Positions 1 through 8,794 of a stretch of DNA of 64,000 nt are shown here, one piece after another. The position numbers and the translations under genes are program-made. Source of the DNA: Rhodococcus opacus B4 (GTDB taxonomy: Bacteria > Actinomycetota > Actinomycetes > Mycobacteriales > Mycobacteriaceae). Each line of letters begins with the position of its first letter. Position 1 is the stretch's first letter. The stretch lies in assembly GCF_000010805.1 (NCBI RefSeq), contig NC_012522.1:5642001-5706000 (forward strand). The letters run 5' to 3'. Below the pieces are notes generated by a model. The model was given only the letters and a program-made list of their open reading frames with translations, did no database searches and was not told the origin of the DNA.

Positions 1-1
1 T

Positions 2-523
2 CTGATCGGCTACCCCAAGACCTCGGGCGGCCGCGGCCTGCACGTGTATCTCCGCATCGAGCCGCGCTGGGATTTCATCGAGGTGCGGCGCGCGGGCATC
101 GCCCTGGCCCGGGAGATCGAGCGGCGCAGCGGCGACCGGGCCACCACGTCCTGGTGGAAGGAGGAACGCGGCGAACGCATCTTCCTCGACTTCAACCAGA
201 ACGCCCGGGACAAGACCATCGCGTCCGCGTACTCGGCCCGCAAGACGCCGATCGCGACCGTGTCGACGCCGGTCACGTGGGACGAACTGGTCGACGTCCA
301 CCCCGACGACTTCACCATCGCGACGGTGCCCGCTCTGCTCGAGAAACGCGGCGACCCCATGGCGACCATGGGTGACGTGGCGCAATCCCTCGACGTGCTG
401 CTGGAGATGGCGGAACGGGACACCGCGAACGGCCTCGGCGATCTCCCGTACCCACCCAATTACCCCAAAATGCCGGGAGAACCAAAGCGGGTGCAACCGA
501 GTCGGGACCGAGACCGCAAATAG
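2..523 (+). CDS. LigD-type DNA polymerase/primase domain protein (3' part)
   Basis: The 5' end lies outside the window; 173 residues remain. They match the second half of the primase-like polymerase domain of bacterial NHEJ ligase D: an SGGRGLHVY segment near the left edge (the SG-GLH motif before the active-site strands), then DFNQNARDKTIASAYSAR, the nucleotide-binding signature of the family. The domain makes and fills ends with NTPs/dNTPs during break repair. The protein ends about 30 residues after the domain (basic tail QPSRDRDRK), so no nuclease or ligase module follows. It is therefore either a stand-alone PolD-type protein or a LigD with a different domain order; the missing N-terminus prevents a choice. 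Family call firm, architecture open. Confidence 0.85.
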   Translation: MIGYPKTSGGRGLHVYLRIEPRWDFIEVRRAGIALAREIERRSGDRATTSWWKEERGERIFLDFNQNARDKTIASAYSARKTPIATVSTPVTWDELVDVHPDDFTIATVPALLEKRGDPMATMGDVAQSLDVLLEMAERDTANGLGDLPYPPNYPKMPGEPKRVQPSRDRDRK

Positions 524-576
524 CCGGCGCTCACGTAGGCTCGGGACGGTCGGGTCGGGAACAATGTGAGGTCGCC

Positions 577-1092
577 ATGGAACGTAAGACGGTCGGTACT
601 TTCGGATTCGTCCTCGGTGTCGTCGCGACGGCACTCGGGACCCTGATGATCACGCCTGCCACCGCGTCGGCCGTCTCCCTGTCCTGTGTGTCACCACCGG
701 GCCGGGGTGACACGACGATCGTCGACCGCACGGCGTGCGGGGCCAACGCCGACACGAGCAGCAACTCGGCGGCCTTCGGCACCGACGGTGTCGGTTTCGC
801 CGACGCGGCCCACGCGGGCGCGGCGCTCGGTGCCGGACTGGGCGGCGGTGTCGGCGCGGCCGAGGCGCGCCGCGGCGCCGTCGCCGCGGTCGCGGTCGGG
901 CCCGAGAGCGTCGCCATCGGAACGGTCGACAGTGCCGGTCCCGCGCTGGTGCTGAGCGGTCCCGGCGGGCAGGCGCTCGTCGCGGATCCGGCCAAGGGCG
1001 TGGTGTGCGCCGCCGGACCGTCGCTCGCGATCAATTTCCTTGCAGGTCAAGCGTGTCTGAGTGACGGCATAACAGTGTGGCGGCTTCCCTGA
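577..1092 (+). CDS. Secreted alanine/glycine-rich hypothetical protein
   Basis: 171 residues starting at an ATG. The first ~31 residues form a Sec signal peptide: basic MERK, hydrophobic core, then a PATASA-type cleavage region. The mature part has four cysteines (SLSC, TACG, VVCA, QACL) that could form two disulfides. A central Gly/Ala-rich stretch (roughly residues 78-105) resembles the flexible middle of small actinobacterial envelope proteins. No catalytic motif is visible and I do not recognise a named family beyond small exported actinobacterial hypotheticals. It stands alone between the polymerase gene and an esterase-like gene on the same strand. Confidence 0.7.
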   Translation: MERKTVGTFGFVLGVVATALGTLMITPATASAVSLSCVSPPGRGDTTIVDRTACGANADTSSNSAAFGTDGVGFADAAHAGAALGAGLGGGVGAAEARRGAVAAVAVGPESVAIGTVDSAGPALVLSGPGGQALVADPAKGVVCAAGPSLAINFLAGQACLSDGITVWRLP

Positions 1093-1185
1093 ACGGCACC
1101 CCGGTCCGCGTCGTATGGTGACGGTAGTCACAATGGGCTGACGCACCTGCCGTAGGACATACGGCAGCGAGATCGGAGGTGGTCG

Positions 1186-2383
1186 ATGACGACCAGCGTT
1201 CGAGTTTCCCGGCCCGCGTCCGTGCCACGGACGGAACTGCACGTCGATCCGCGATTCCTGCCGCTCGCCGACCGGTTCTTCGCGATGTACCGGCAGCCTC
1301 AGCACGGCGGTGGAGCGCTCACCGCGTACTTCCGGGGCGAGAAGGTCCTCGACATCTGGGCGGGCTGGGCAGACCGCGACCGCCGATGGGACCGCGACAC
1401 CGTCGCACTGTCGTTCTCGACCGGAAAAGGCGTGGCCAGCACCGTTGTCCACCGTCTCGCGGAACGCCGGCTGCTCGACTACGACGCCCCCGTCGCGCGC
1501 TACTGGCCCGAGTTCGGCGCGGCAGGCAAGGATGCCGTCACCGTCCGCGAACTCCTCACCCACCGGGCGGGACTGCACAAGGTCCGGGGGCTGATGCGGA
1601 GCCCGCTCGATCTCCTCGAATACGACGCTGTCGTGGAGGCCCTGGCGGCGGCCCCCGCGGACCCGCGCAGGCTGCGCGGCCCCGGGTACCACGCCGTCAC
1701 CTACGGGTGGCTGGTGGCCGAACTGATCGCCCGCGTCACCGGGAAGCCGTTCGTCCAGGTCGTGCAGGACGAAATCGCGGGACCGCTCGGCGTCGACGAC
1801 TTCTGGTATCAGGTTCCCGGACAGCACCGTCCACGGATCGCGAAGCTGTTCCCGCACATCAACCCGGCCGGACTCAACTGGGAGCTCACCTCGAACGTGC
1901 TCTCGCTCGTCGGCCCCACCCGTGGGCTCGCCGAGGCCGCGATGCCGCAGGGATTCGACGCGCTGGTCCGGAACCCCGCGGTGCACGACGCGGTGATGCC
2001 CGGCTGGAACGGCGTGTTCAGCGCGCGGGCACTCGCGCGGCGCCATCGCCAACGGGGGCAGGCTGGACGGCCGCCGGTTCCTGCGCAAGTCCACCATCGC
2101 CCAGATGTCGGAGGTGCAGACCCGCGACCGCGACTACGTCCTCGGTATCCGGCCGCTGTGGTCCCTCGGCTACCACCGGCCGATCTTCGCGTCCCGGGAG
2201 CAGCCGCACAACGCGATCGGGCACTACGGGGTCGGCGGCTCCGGTGCGTACGCGGACCTCGACAGCGGACTGTCGCTGGGGTTCGTCACCAACCGGCTCG
2301 GCAGTTCCCTCACGGCGCTCGGTGATCTTCGTCTGGCCCGGCTCGGTGCCGAGGCGCAGGCGATCGTCCGGAACGGCAAGTAA
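1186..2383 (+). pseudogene. Beta-lactamase-fold serine esterase, interrupted by a frameshift
   Basis: The gene starts at an ATG behind GGAGG. Frame 1 encodes an EstB/class C-type serine hydrolase up to GVFSARALAR near 2040: nucleophile and general base in STGK (Ser78, Lys81), then LLTHRAGL and TYGW (the YxN equivalent). The rest of the family continues in the next frame from 2042: AIANGG, DGRRFL, then GHYGVGGSG (the HxG/KTG equivalent) near the end. Relatives read ALAR-x-Y-x-AIANGG here, so about 8 bases (2 modulo 3) seem missing between CGG and GCC at 2038-2042. It is either a true inactivating deletion or a sequence error; a homopolymer slip would not explain it. As written, the first-frame product keeps its Ser/Lys but loses the C-terminal catalytic strand. 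Confidence 0.8.
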
Positions 2384-2400
2384 CCACGAAAGGAATCCAG

Positions 2401-2622
2401 ATGAGTAATCACGTGTACCGGGTCGTCGAGGTTGTCGGTTCGTCGCCCGAGAGCACCGACGCGGCGATCAAGAACGCCATCGCACGGACCAACGACACCG
2501 TGCGGAACGTCGAGTGGTTCGAGGTCGTCGAGACCAGGGGCCACGTCGAAAACGGTGCCATTGCGCACTACCAGGTCACCGTGAAGGTCGGATTCAGGGT
2601 CGAGCCCGGCGACGCGGTCTGA
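2401..2622 (+). CDS. Dodecin family flavin-binding protein
   Basis: 73 residues, the usual dodecin length. The order is MSNHVYRVVEVVGSS, a helix with AAIKNAIARTNDTVRN, then two strands VEWFEVVETRG and IAHYQVTVKVGFRVE. Dodecins form hollow dodecamers that bind FMN/riboflavin (or CoA in some actinobacteria) between Trp residues; the single Trp of VEWFEV is at the flavin-stacking position. The role is flavin storage and buffering in the cytoplasm. The gene lies 17 bases after the esterase reading frame and follows AAAGGA, so it may be co-transcribed with that gene. Confidence 0.9.
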   Translation: MSNHVYRVVEVVGSSPESTDAAIKNAIARTNDTVRNVEWFEVVETRGHVENGAIAHYQVTVKVGFRVEPGDAV

Positions 2623-2715
2623 CCCCGCGCACGGTTCTCGCACAAAAGTGGAACACGTTATAGTCTGGGGTCATATTCCGACGTCGGACTGCGCGTACTC
2701 AGGTAGGGGAGAACC

Positions 2716-4395
2716 GTGGCATATGTGATCACGCAGCCGTGCTGCAACGACGCTTCGTGCGTCGACGTCTGTCCGGTCAATTGCATCCATCCCACACCGG
2801 ACGAGAAGCCGTTCGCCACCACGGAAATGCTGTACATCGACCCGGACACCTGCATCGACTGCGGGGCCTGCGTCGAGGAGTGCCCGGTGGAGGCCATCTA
2901 CGCGGAGAACGACCTCGACGAGGTCGACGAGCCGTACCTCGACATCAACGCGCAGTACTACACCAAACACCCCATCGGCCCCGACTGGCCCGAGCCGCTC
3001 AAGCTGCCGCAGATCGACGCAGCCCTCGGCACGCTCCACGTCGCGGTCGTCGGGTCGGGTCCGGCCGCGTGCTACGCCGCGATGGAACTGACGGCGAAGC
3101 CCCGCGTCGAGGTCGACATCTTCGACCGTCTGCCTACCCCGTACGGGCTGGTGCGTGCCGGCGTGGCCCCGGATCATCCGGGCACCAAGGGCGTCACGGA
3201 CCAGTTCCGCTCGGTGGTCGGCAAGCGGACGGTGCACTGCCACTTCAACGTGAACGTGGGCACGGACGTGACCCACGACGAACTGCTCGCCCACCACCAC
3301 GCCGTCATCTACGCGGTCGGCGCGGCAGGCGACCGCGAATTGGGCATTCCCGGCGAGGACCTCGTCGGCAGCCACGCCGCCACCGAGTTCGTCGCCTGGT
3401 ACAACGGACACCCCGACTACGCCGACCGCACGTTCGATCTGTCGGGGGAGCGGGCCGTCATCGTCGGCAACGGCAACGTGGCTCTCGACGTGGCCCGCAT
3501 CCTGGTCACCGACCCGGAGATCCTGGCCAAGACGGATCTCGCCGACCACGCCCTCGAAGCGTTGCGGGCGAGCAACATCCGTGAGGTCGTCATCCTCGGA
3601 CGCCGGGGCCCGGCCCAGGCCGCGTACACCAACCCCGAACTGCTGGCGCTCGGGCGCATGCCGAACGTGGACGTCGTCGTCGACCCGGAGGAAGCGGTGC
3701 TCGACCCGGCGAGCCGCGCGTTCGTCGACGGTGACGAGGCGGAGCCGTGGCAGCGCCTCAAGGTGAAGCAGGTCGAGGAGTTCGCCCGACGTACGGCCGA
3801 TCCGGCGAAGAAACGGATCGTGCTGCGCTTCCTGACCTCGCCCGTGGAAATTCTGGGCACCGACACCGTCGACGCGGTGCGGATCGCGAAGAACGAGTTG
3901 GTCGCGGACGCGTCCGGCAGGCTCGGTGCCAAACCCTCCGACGACACCTCGACGCTGGACACCCGCCTGGTGCTGCGCTCGATCGGTTATCGCGGTCGAC
4001 CGGTGGCCGGTGTCCCGTTCGACGACCGCCGTGGCGTCATCCCCAACGAGAACGGGCGGGTGATCGATCCGGAGACCGGCGCGCCGGTGCCCGGTGTGTA
4101 CGTGGCGGGATGGATCAAGCGGGGGCCGACGGGCGTGATCGGCACCAACAAGTACTGCTCCGCGGAGACGGTCAGGATGCTCATCGACGACTTCTCCGCC
4201 GGTCGGCTCGACGCACCCGCCGACCGTGAGGGCCTCGACCGGCTCATCGCCGAGCGCGCGCCGGACGCCGTCGACTTCCAGGGCTGGCAGCGGATCGACA
4301 AGACGGAGCGGGCCGGCGGCAGGGCGGCCGGTCGCACCCGCACGAAGCTGATCACCATCGAGAGCATGCTCGCCGCCGCCCGCGCCGAGACCTGA
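2716..4395 (+). CDS. fprB: Ferredoxin/ferredoxin-NADP reductase fusion (FprB type)
   Basis: 559 residues from a GTG behind AGGGGAG. The N-terminal ~95 residues are a 7Fe-type bacterial ferredoxin with two cysteine clusters (CNDASCVDVCPVNC and CIDCGACVEECP). The remainder is an adrenodoxin-reductase-like NADPH flavoenzyme: an FAD-binding GSGPAACYAA at the first Rossmann fold, PYGLVRAGVAPDHP, an NADPH-binding VIVGNGNVALDVARIL, and C-terminal GWIKRGPTGVIGTNK. It should transfer electrons between NADPH and ferredoxin/P450 partners. Length and domain order match mycobacterial FprB. It sits in its own unit; a single convergent neighbour is absent and the next gene (L,D-transpeptidase) follows after 169 bases. 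Confidence 0.95.
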   Translation: MAYVITQPCCNDASCVDVCPVNCIHPTPDEKPFATTEMLYIDPDTCIDCGACVEECPVEAIYAENDLDEVDEPYLDINAQYYTKHPIGPDWPEPLKLPQIDAALGTLHVAVVGSGPAACYAAMELTAKPRVEVDIFDRLPTPYGLVRAGVAPDHPGTKGVTDQFRSVVGKRTVHCHFNVNVGTDVTHDELLAHHHAVIYAVGAAGDRELGIPGEDLVGSHAATEFVAWYNGHPDYADRTFDLSGERAVIVGNGNVALDVARILVTDPEILAKTDLADHALEALRASNIREVVILGRRGPAQAAYTNPELLALGRMPNVDVVVDPEEAVLDPASRAFVDGDEAEPWQRLKVKQVEEFARRTADPAKKRIVLRFLTSPVEILGTDTVDAVRIAKNELVADASGRLGAKPSDDTSTLDTRLVLRSIGYRGRPVAGVPFDDRRGVIPNENGRVIDPETGAPVPGVYVAGWIKRGPTGVIGTNKYCSAETVRMLIDDFSAGRLDAPADREGLDRLIAERAPDAVDFQGWQRIDKTERAGGRAAGRTRTKLITIESMLAAARAET

Positions 4396-4564
4396 TCGTG
4401 AGCTCTTCTTGACCACTCGGTGACACCGACTGCCCGCAGGCCGCGGAGCGGCAACGATTGCGGGCAAATTGCTCGTGGCCGGATGATGTGTGTTAATGGC
4501 AGTGCGCGATTGATAGGTCCGTCGGGGACGCGCGTTGCACACGTCGTCGAACGAGAGTGGTCAT

Positions 4565-5464
4565 ATGGGCAAGTCAGGAATCTGGTCGTCACGCGTCGCT
4601 GTCGCACTGACCGGGGCGGTCGTCTCCGGAACTGCGCTGGTCGGGGCCGCGCAGGCCGCGCCGCTCTTTCCCGGTGGACCGGAGATTCCGAGTCTTCCCA
4701 CCCTGCCCGGCCTGCCCGGCGCGCCGCAGCTCCCGATGCCCGAACCGGCGCCCGCTCCCGCGAACTTCTCGGCCCCGTCCCTCAACCCGGGTGCGGGCGA
4801 GGTCGTGGGTGTCGCACAACCGGTGATCATCCGCTTCAACGAGGCCATCGGCGACCGCGCCGCCGCCGAGAAGGCCATCAAGGTCACCACGAGCCAGCCG
4901 GTCGAGGGCGGCTTCTACTGGATCAACGACAGCCAGGTGCGCTGGAAGCCGACCGAGTTCTGGCCCGCGAACACCGAGGTCACCGTGGATGCCGGCGACT
5001 CGCACTCCACGTTCACCATCGGTGACGCGTTCGTGGCGACCGCCGATGACAACACCAAGCAGATCACCGTCACCCGGAACGGCGAGGTGGTCAAGACCAT
5101 GCCGACGTCGATGGGCAAGGTCGATCACGAGACGCCGAACGGCACGTACATCATCGGCGACAAGTTCCGTGACATGTACATGGACTCCTCCACGTACGGT
5201 GTCCCGGTCGACTCCGCCGAGGGCTACCGCACGTACGTCGAGTACGCCACCCGCATGTCGTACAGCGGCATCTTCGTCCACGCCGCACCGTGGTCGGTGG
5301 ACGCGCAGGGCAACAGCAACGTCAGCCACGGCTGCCTCAACGTGAGCACCGAGGACGCCAAGTGGTTCTACGAGAACTCGAAGAAGGGTGACGCCGTCGT
5401 CGTGCAGAACACCGCGGGCGGCACGCTGAGCGGCTCCGACGGTCTCGGCGACTGGAACCGCTGA
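4565..5464 (+). CDS. Exported L,D-transpeptidase
   Basis: Forms 3-3 cross-links in peptidoglycan. The ATG at 4565 is chosen over an upstream in-frame TTG because GAGAGTGG lies 5 bases before it and the product then opens with a normal signal peptide (MGKSG, hydrophobic core, AQA-AP). No lipobox is present. A Pro-rich linker (residues ~33-65) is followed by an Ig-like domain with the FNEAI and VRWKP strands, then a YkuD catalytic domain with MPTSMGK, TPNGTYIIG and the active-site HGCLNVS containing the nucleophilic Cys. Single Ig-like domain plus YkuD makes it shorter than LdtMt2-type enzymes. A strong hairpin follows the stop codon. Confidence 0.93.
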   Translation: MGKSGIWSSRVAVALTGAVVSGTALVGAAQAAPLFPGGPEIPSLPTLPGLPGAPQLPMPEPAPAPANFSAPSLNPGAGEVVGVAQPVIIRFNEAIGDRAAAEKAIKVTTSQPVEGGFYWINDSQVRWKPTEFWPANTEVTVDAGDSHSTFTIGDAFVATADDNTKQITVTRNGEVVKTMPTSMGKVDHETPNGTYIIGDKFRDMYMDSSTYGVPVDSAEGYRTYVEYATRMSYSGIFVHAAPWSVDAQGNSNVSHGCLNVSTEDAKWFYENSKKGDAVVVQNTAGGTLSGSDGLGDWNR

Positions 5465-5487
5465 CCCTGATCCGAGCGCTCTCCTTC

Positions 5488-5521
5488 CCGTAGCCCGCAC
5501 AGTTCAATGTGCGGGCTACGG
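5488..5521. terminator. Hairpin terminator after the L,D-transpeptidase gene
   Basis: A perfect 13-bp inverted repeat (5488-5500 with 5509-5521, arm CCGTAGCCCGCAC) closes an 8-base loop, starting 23 bases after the stop codon. There is no U-tract, which is common in actinobacterial terminators. Confidence 0.75.
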
Positions 5522-5562
5522 CAATTAACCGGCTATTCGTAATCGGTGGTCAGACTGCCGAA

Positions 5563-5682
5563 ATGAGATCGAGTCCGGAAGCGATCCCAGTCGCCGCGGC
5601 CTACTTCCTCTCGATCACGGTGATGCCCGGGTCCGTCCAGGACTTCGACGCGGCCCGCGATCACGCCGAGTTGCCCCAGTAG
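5563..5682 (+). CDS. Possible 39-residue hypothetical protein
   Basis: A short reading frame (MRSSPEAIPVAAAYFL to HAELPQ) ends 17 bases before the ABC ATPase start. A good ribosome-binding site is not evident before its ATG. It may be a small leader gene or simply chance; there is no recognisable family. Listed because it is the only open frame in the 5522-5699 interval that runs toward the downstream gene. Confidence 0.25.
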   Translation: MRSSPEAIPVAAAYFLSITVMPGSVQDFDAARDHAELPQ

Positions 5683-5699
5683 AGGGGGAAGGAACATTC

Positions 5700-6764
5700 A
5701 TGGCCAACGTGCGGTTCGCGGGTGTCACCCACCGCTCTTCCGGAGCCGACCGACCCGCGGTCGATCGGCTGGACCTCGACATCGCGGACGGCGAGTTCCT
5801 CGTGCTCGTGGGTCCGTCCGGGTGCGGCAAGTCGACGAGTCTGCGGATGCTGGCCGGCCTCGAAGCCGTCGAGGCGGGCAGCATCGAGATCGGCGGCGCC
5901 GACGTCACCGCGCTGCCGCCCCGGGCGCGGGACGTGGCCATGGTGTTCCAGAGTTACGCGCTGTACCCGCACATGACCGTCGCGGCCAACATGGGGTTCG
6001 CGCTCCGCAAGGCCGGCGTCGGGAAGGCGGAACGCACCGCGCGGGTGCTGGAAGCGGCGCGGATGCTCGAACTCGAACCGCTGCTCGCTCGTAAACCGGC
6101 GAAACTGTCCGGCGGGCAACGTCAACGGGTCGCGATGGGCCGCGCCATCGTGCGGCACCCCAAGGTGTTCTGCATGGACGAACCGCTGAGCAACCTCGAC
6201 GCCACACTGCGGGTGAGCACCCGTGCGCAGATCGCGCGGCTGCAGCGCAGGCTCGGCACGACCACCGTCTACGTCACCCACGACCAGGTGGAGGCCATGA
6301 CGATGGGCGACCGGGTGGCGGTCATGCAGGCCGGCCGCCTCCAGCAGGTCGCCCGGCCACGCGATCTGTATGACAACCCGGTCAACGCATTCGTCGCCGG
6401 GTTCATCGGCTCCCCGGGCATGAACCTCATGGACACCCCGATCCGTGACGGCGTCGCCGAACTGGGCGACCTGCGTATTCCCGTGCCGCGCTCCGCGATC
6501 GGGGACGGCTCCGTGATCGTCGGAGTGCGCCCGGAGTCGTGGACGCTCGTCGGGTCGTGGCGCAGGGACTCGTACACCGTCGACACCGACCTGATCGAGG
6601 AACTCGGCGCCGAGTCGTTCGTGCACGCGATCGGCACGTCCGGGAGGGTGGTGGTGCGGGTGGACCGCACCCGCACCGTCGCCGCGGGGCAGAGGGTGCA
6701 CCTGCAGCCGAATCCCGGCGAGGTGTACTTCTTCTCCGCGGCGACGGGCGACCGTCTGCGGTAG
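5700..6764 (+). CDS. Orphan ABC sugar-transporter ATPase (MalK/MsiK/UgpC type)
   Basis: 354 residues with the full nucleotide-binding domain: Walker A GPSGCGKST at ~39-47, Q-loop VFQSYALYPH, signature LSGGQRQRVAMGRA, Walker B VFCMDEPLSNLD and the switch His in VTHDQ. After residue ~240 comes the TOBE-type regulatory domain of the MalK family (GSPGMNLMDTPI, VGVRPESW). Such ATPases energise carbohydrate importers. No permease or binding protein gene is adjacent, so it probably serves several distant sugar porters, as MsiK does in Streptomyces. GGGGAAGGAA precedes the ATG. It converges with the M13 peptidase gene, 4 bases separating the two stops. Confidence 0.93.
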   Translation: MANVRFAGVTHRSSGADRPAVDRLDLDIADGEFLVLVGPSGCGKSTSLRMLAGLEAVEAGSIEIGGADVTALPPRARDVAMVFQSYALYPHMTVAANMGFALRKAGVGKAERTARVLEAARMLELEPLLARKPAKLSGGQRQRVAMGRAIVRHPKVFCMDEPLSNLDATLRVSTRAQIARLQRRLGTTTVYVTHDQVEAMTMGDRVAVMQAGRLQQVARPRDLYDNPVNAFVAGFIGSPGMNLMDTPIRDGVAELGDLRIPVPRSAIGDGSVIVGVRPESWTLVGSWRRDSYTVDTDLIEELGAESFVHAIGTSGRVVVRVDRTRTVAAGQRVHLQPNPGEVYFFSAATGDRLR

Positions 6765-6768
6765 CCGA

Positions 6769-8718
6769 CTACCAGATCTTGACCCGCTCCTCCGGATCGA
6801 GATACAGGGCGTCGCCGGGCTGGACGTCGAACGCGTCGTGGAACGTGTCCAGGTTGCGAATCACGCCGTTGCAGCGGAACTCCGGCGGCGAGTGCGGGTC
6901 GACGGCAAGCCTGCGGAGCGCCTCCGCGTCCCGGGCCTTGGTGCGCCACACCTGCGCCCAGCCGAAGAACACCCGCTGGATCCCGCTCAGGCCGTCGAGG
7001 ACCTCCGGTTCGGACCCGTTCGTCGCGATCCGGTACGCCGCGATGGCGATGGACAGGCCACCGAGGTCGCCGATGTTCTCCCCGATCGTGAACTCGCCGT
7101 TCACCGTGTGCCCGGGCAGCGCCTTCGGCTCGAACGCGTTGTACTGCTCGATCAGCGCCTTCGTCCGCTTGCCGAACTCGGTGCGGTCGTCGTCGGTCCA
7201 CCAGTCGATCATGTTGCCGTCGCCGTCGTACTTCGCGCCCTGATCGTCGAAGCCGTGGCCGATCTCGTGACCGATGACGGCGCCGATGCCACCGTAGTTG
7301 GCGGCGTCGTCGGCCGCGGCGTCGAAGAACGGCGGCTGCAGAATGGCTGCGGGAAAGACGATTTCGTTCATTCCCGGGTTGTAGTAGGCGTTGACCGTCT
7401 GCGGTGTCATGAACCACTCGTCGCGGTCGACCGGGCCGCCGAGCTTCGCGAGATCGCGGTCGTACTCCGCCGCGTAGCCGCTGCGGTAGTTGCCGACCAG
7501 ATCGTCGCGAGAGATGGTGACGGCCGAGTAGTCCCGCCACTTGTCGGGGTACCCGATCTTCGGCGTGAACTTCTCCAGCTTGCGCAGCGCGGCCTGCCGG
7601 GTCTCCGGGCTCATCCAGTCCAGATCGGAGATGTTGCGCCGGTACGCCTCCTGCAGATTCGCGACGAGTTCCTGCATGCGGGCCTTCGCGTCCGCCGGGA
7701 AGTGCCGCTCGACGTACAGCTTGCCGACGGCCTCGCCCAGCAGATCCTGGACCAGGGACACACCGCGCTTCCAGCGGTCACGAATCTCCTCGGCGCCGGT
7801 CAGCGTTTTCCCGTAGAACGCGAAGTTCTCCTCGACCAGGGCCTGCGTGAGATACGGAGCGCGGGAGCGGATGACGTTCCACGTCGCCCACGCCTTCCAG
7901 TCGTCGAGGTCCTCGGACGTCCACAGCCCGGTCAGGGTGGTGAGGTAGTCGGGCTGGCGGACCACGATCTCGGCGAACTGCTCCGGTGTACCCCCGAGCG
8001 CGCCGATCCACGAAGACCAGTCCAACCCGGCCGGCAGCTGGTCGAGGGTGAGCAGGTTGTAGCTCAGCTCGGCGTCGCGTCGTTTCACGACGTCCCAGTG
8101 GCCTGCCGCGATCTTCGTTTCCAGGTCGAACACGCGCTGGGCGTCGTAGTCGACACCGGCGAGGGCGAACATCTTCGCGATGTGCTCCACGTATGCGGCG
8201 CGGATCTCCGCGTGCTCGTCCTGGCGGTAATAGGACTCGTCGGGCAGGCCGATGCCGGCCTGACTGAAGTGGACGAGGTAGCGTGCGGAGTTCTTGGCGT
8301 CCGTGTCGACGTAGTGACCGACGGCGCCGCCGACCCCTGTGCGCTGCAGGCGGCCGACGACGGCGGCGAGGGCGGAGTGGTCGGCGGCCGAGGCCACGTC
8401 GGCGAGCTCCCCGGCGATCGGAGCGAGCCCGGCGGCCTCCACCACATCCGCGTCCATGAAGCTGCCGTACAGATCGCCGATGCGCTGCGCGTCGGTCCCC
8501 GCGGCAGCGCCGGAGCCAGCCGCGTCCTCGATGATGTTCTGGACGTCGACCTCGGCCTTGTCGTAGAGCGTGCGGAACGCGCCGTCGATCGCCCGGTCCG
8601 CGGGAATCTCGTATTCGTCGATCCACTTGCCGTTCACGTGGACGAACAGGTCGTCCTGGGCGCGGGTGTCGCTGTCGAGGTGGGTGAGGTCGATGCCGGA
8701 GCGCTGAGCCGTGGTCAT
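6769..8718 (-). CDS. M13 (neprilysin/PepO/Zmp1) zinc metallopeptidase
   Basis: A 649-residue M13 peptidase. The catalytic core is at the C-terminal third: NEIVFPAAILQPPFF, then VIGHEIGHGFDDQG (the HExxH zinc site) and ENIGDLGG (third zinc ligand Glu in ExxxD). The VNAYY substrate-binding motif precedes it. The start at 8718 follows AAGGA with 8-base spacing; upstream in-frame ATG/GTG codons exist but lack this. No signal peptide is visible at this start, as for mycobacterial Zmp1, so export if any is non-classical. It degrades peptides with a preference for small substrates. Family certain; substrate unknown. Confidence 0.93.
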   Translation of the reverse strand: MTTAQRSGIDLTHLDSDTRAQDDLFVHVNGKWIDEYEIPADRAIDGAFRTLYDKAEVDVQNIIEDAAGSGAAAGTDAQRIGDLYGSFMDADVVEAAGLAPIAGELADVASAADHSALAAVVGRLQRTGVGGAVGHYVDTDAKNSARYLVHFSQAGIGLPDESYYRQDEHAEIRAAYVEHIAKMFALAGVDYDAQRVFDLETKIAAGHWDVVKRRDAELSYNLLTLDQLPAGLDWSSWIGALGGTPEQFAEIVVRQPDYLTTLTGLWTSEDLDDWKAWATWNVIRSRAPYLTQALVEENFAFYGKTLTGAEEIRDRWKRGVSLVQDLLGEAVGKLYVERHFPADAKARMQELVANLQEAYRRNISDLDWMSPETRQAALRKLEKFTPKIGYPDKWRDYSAVTISRDDLVGNYRSGYAAEYDRDLAKLGGPVDRDEWFMTPQTVNAYYNPGMNEIVFPAAILQPPFFDAAADDAANYGGIGAVIGHEIGHGFDDQGAKYDGDGNMIDWWTDDDRTEFGKRTKALIEQYNAFEPKALPGHTVNGEFTIGENIGDLGGLSIAIAAYRIATNGSEPEVLDGLSGIQRVFFGWAQVWRTKARDAEALRRLAVDPHSPPEFRCNGVIRNLDTFHDAFDVQPGDALYLDPEERVKIW

Positions 8719-8794
8719 GCGTTCCATCCTTACACCGTTCCGCGCCGACAGGTCCACCACTGCGCTCAGGGCGAAACAGGGAACCGGGGACCGG

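Noticed and set aside
2671..4542. 623-codon reverse open frame opposite fprB
   Set aside because: High-GC antisense shadow of a clear ferredoxin/NADP reductase; Arg/Gly/Asp-rich with no motif.
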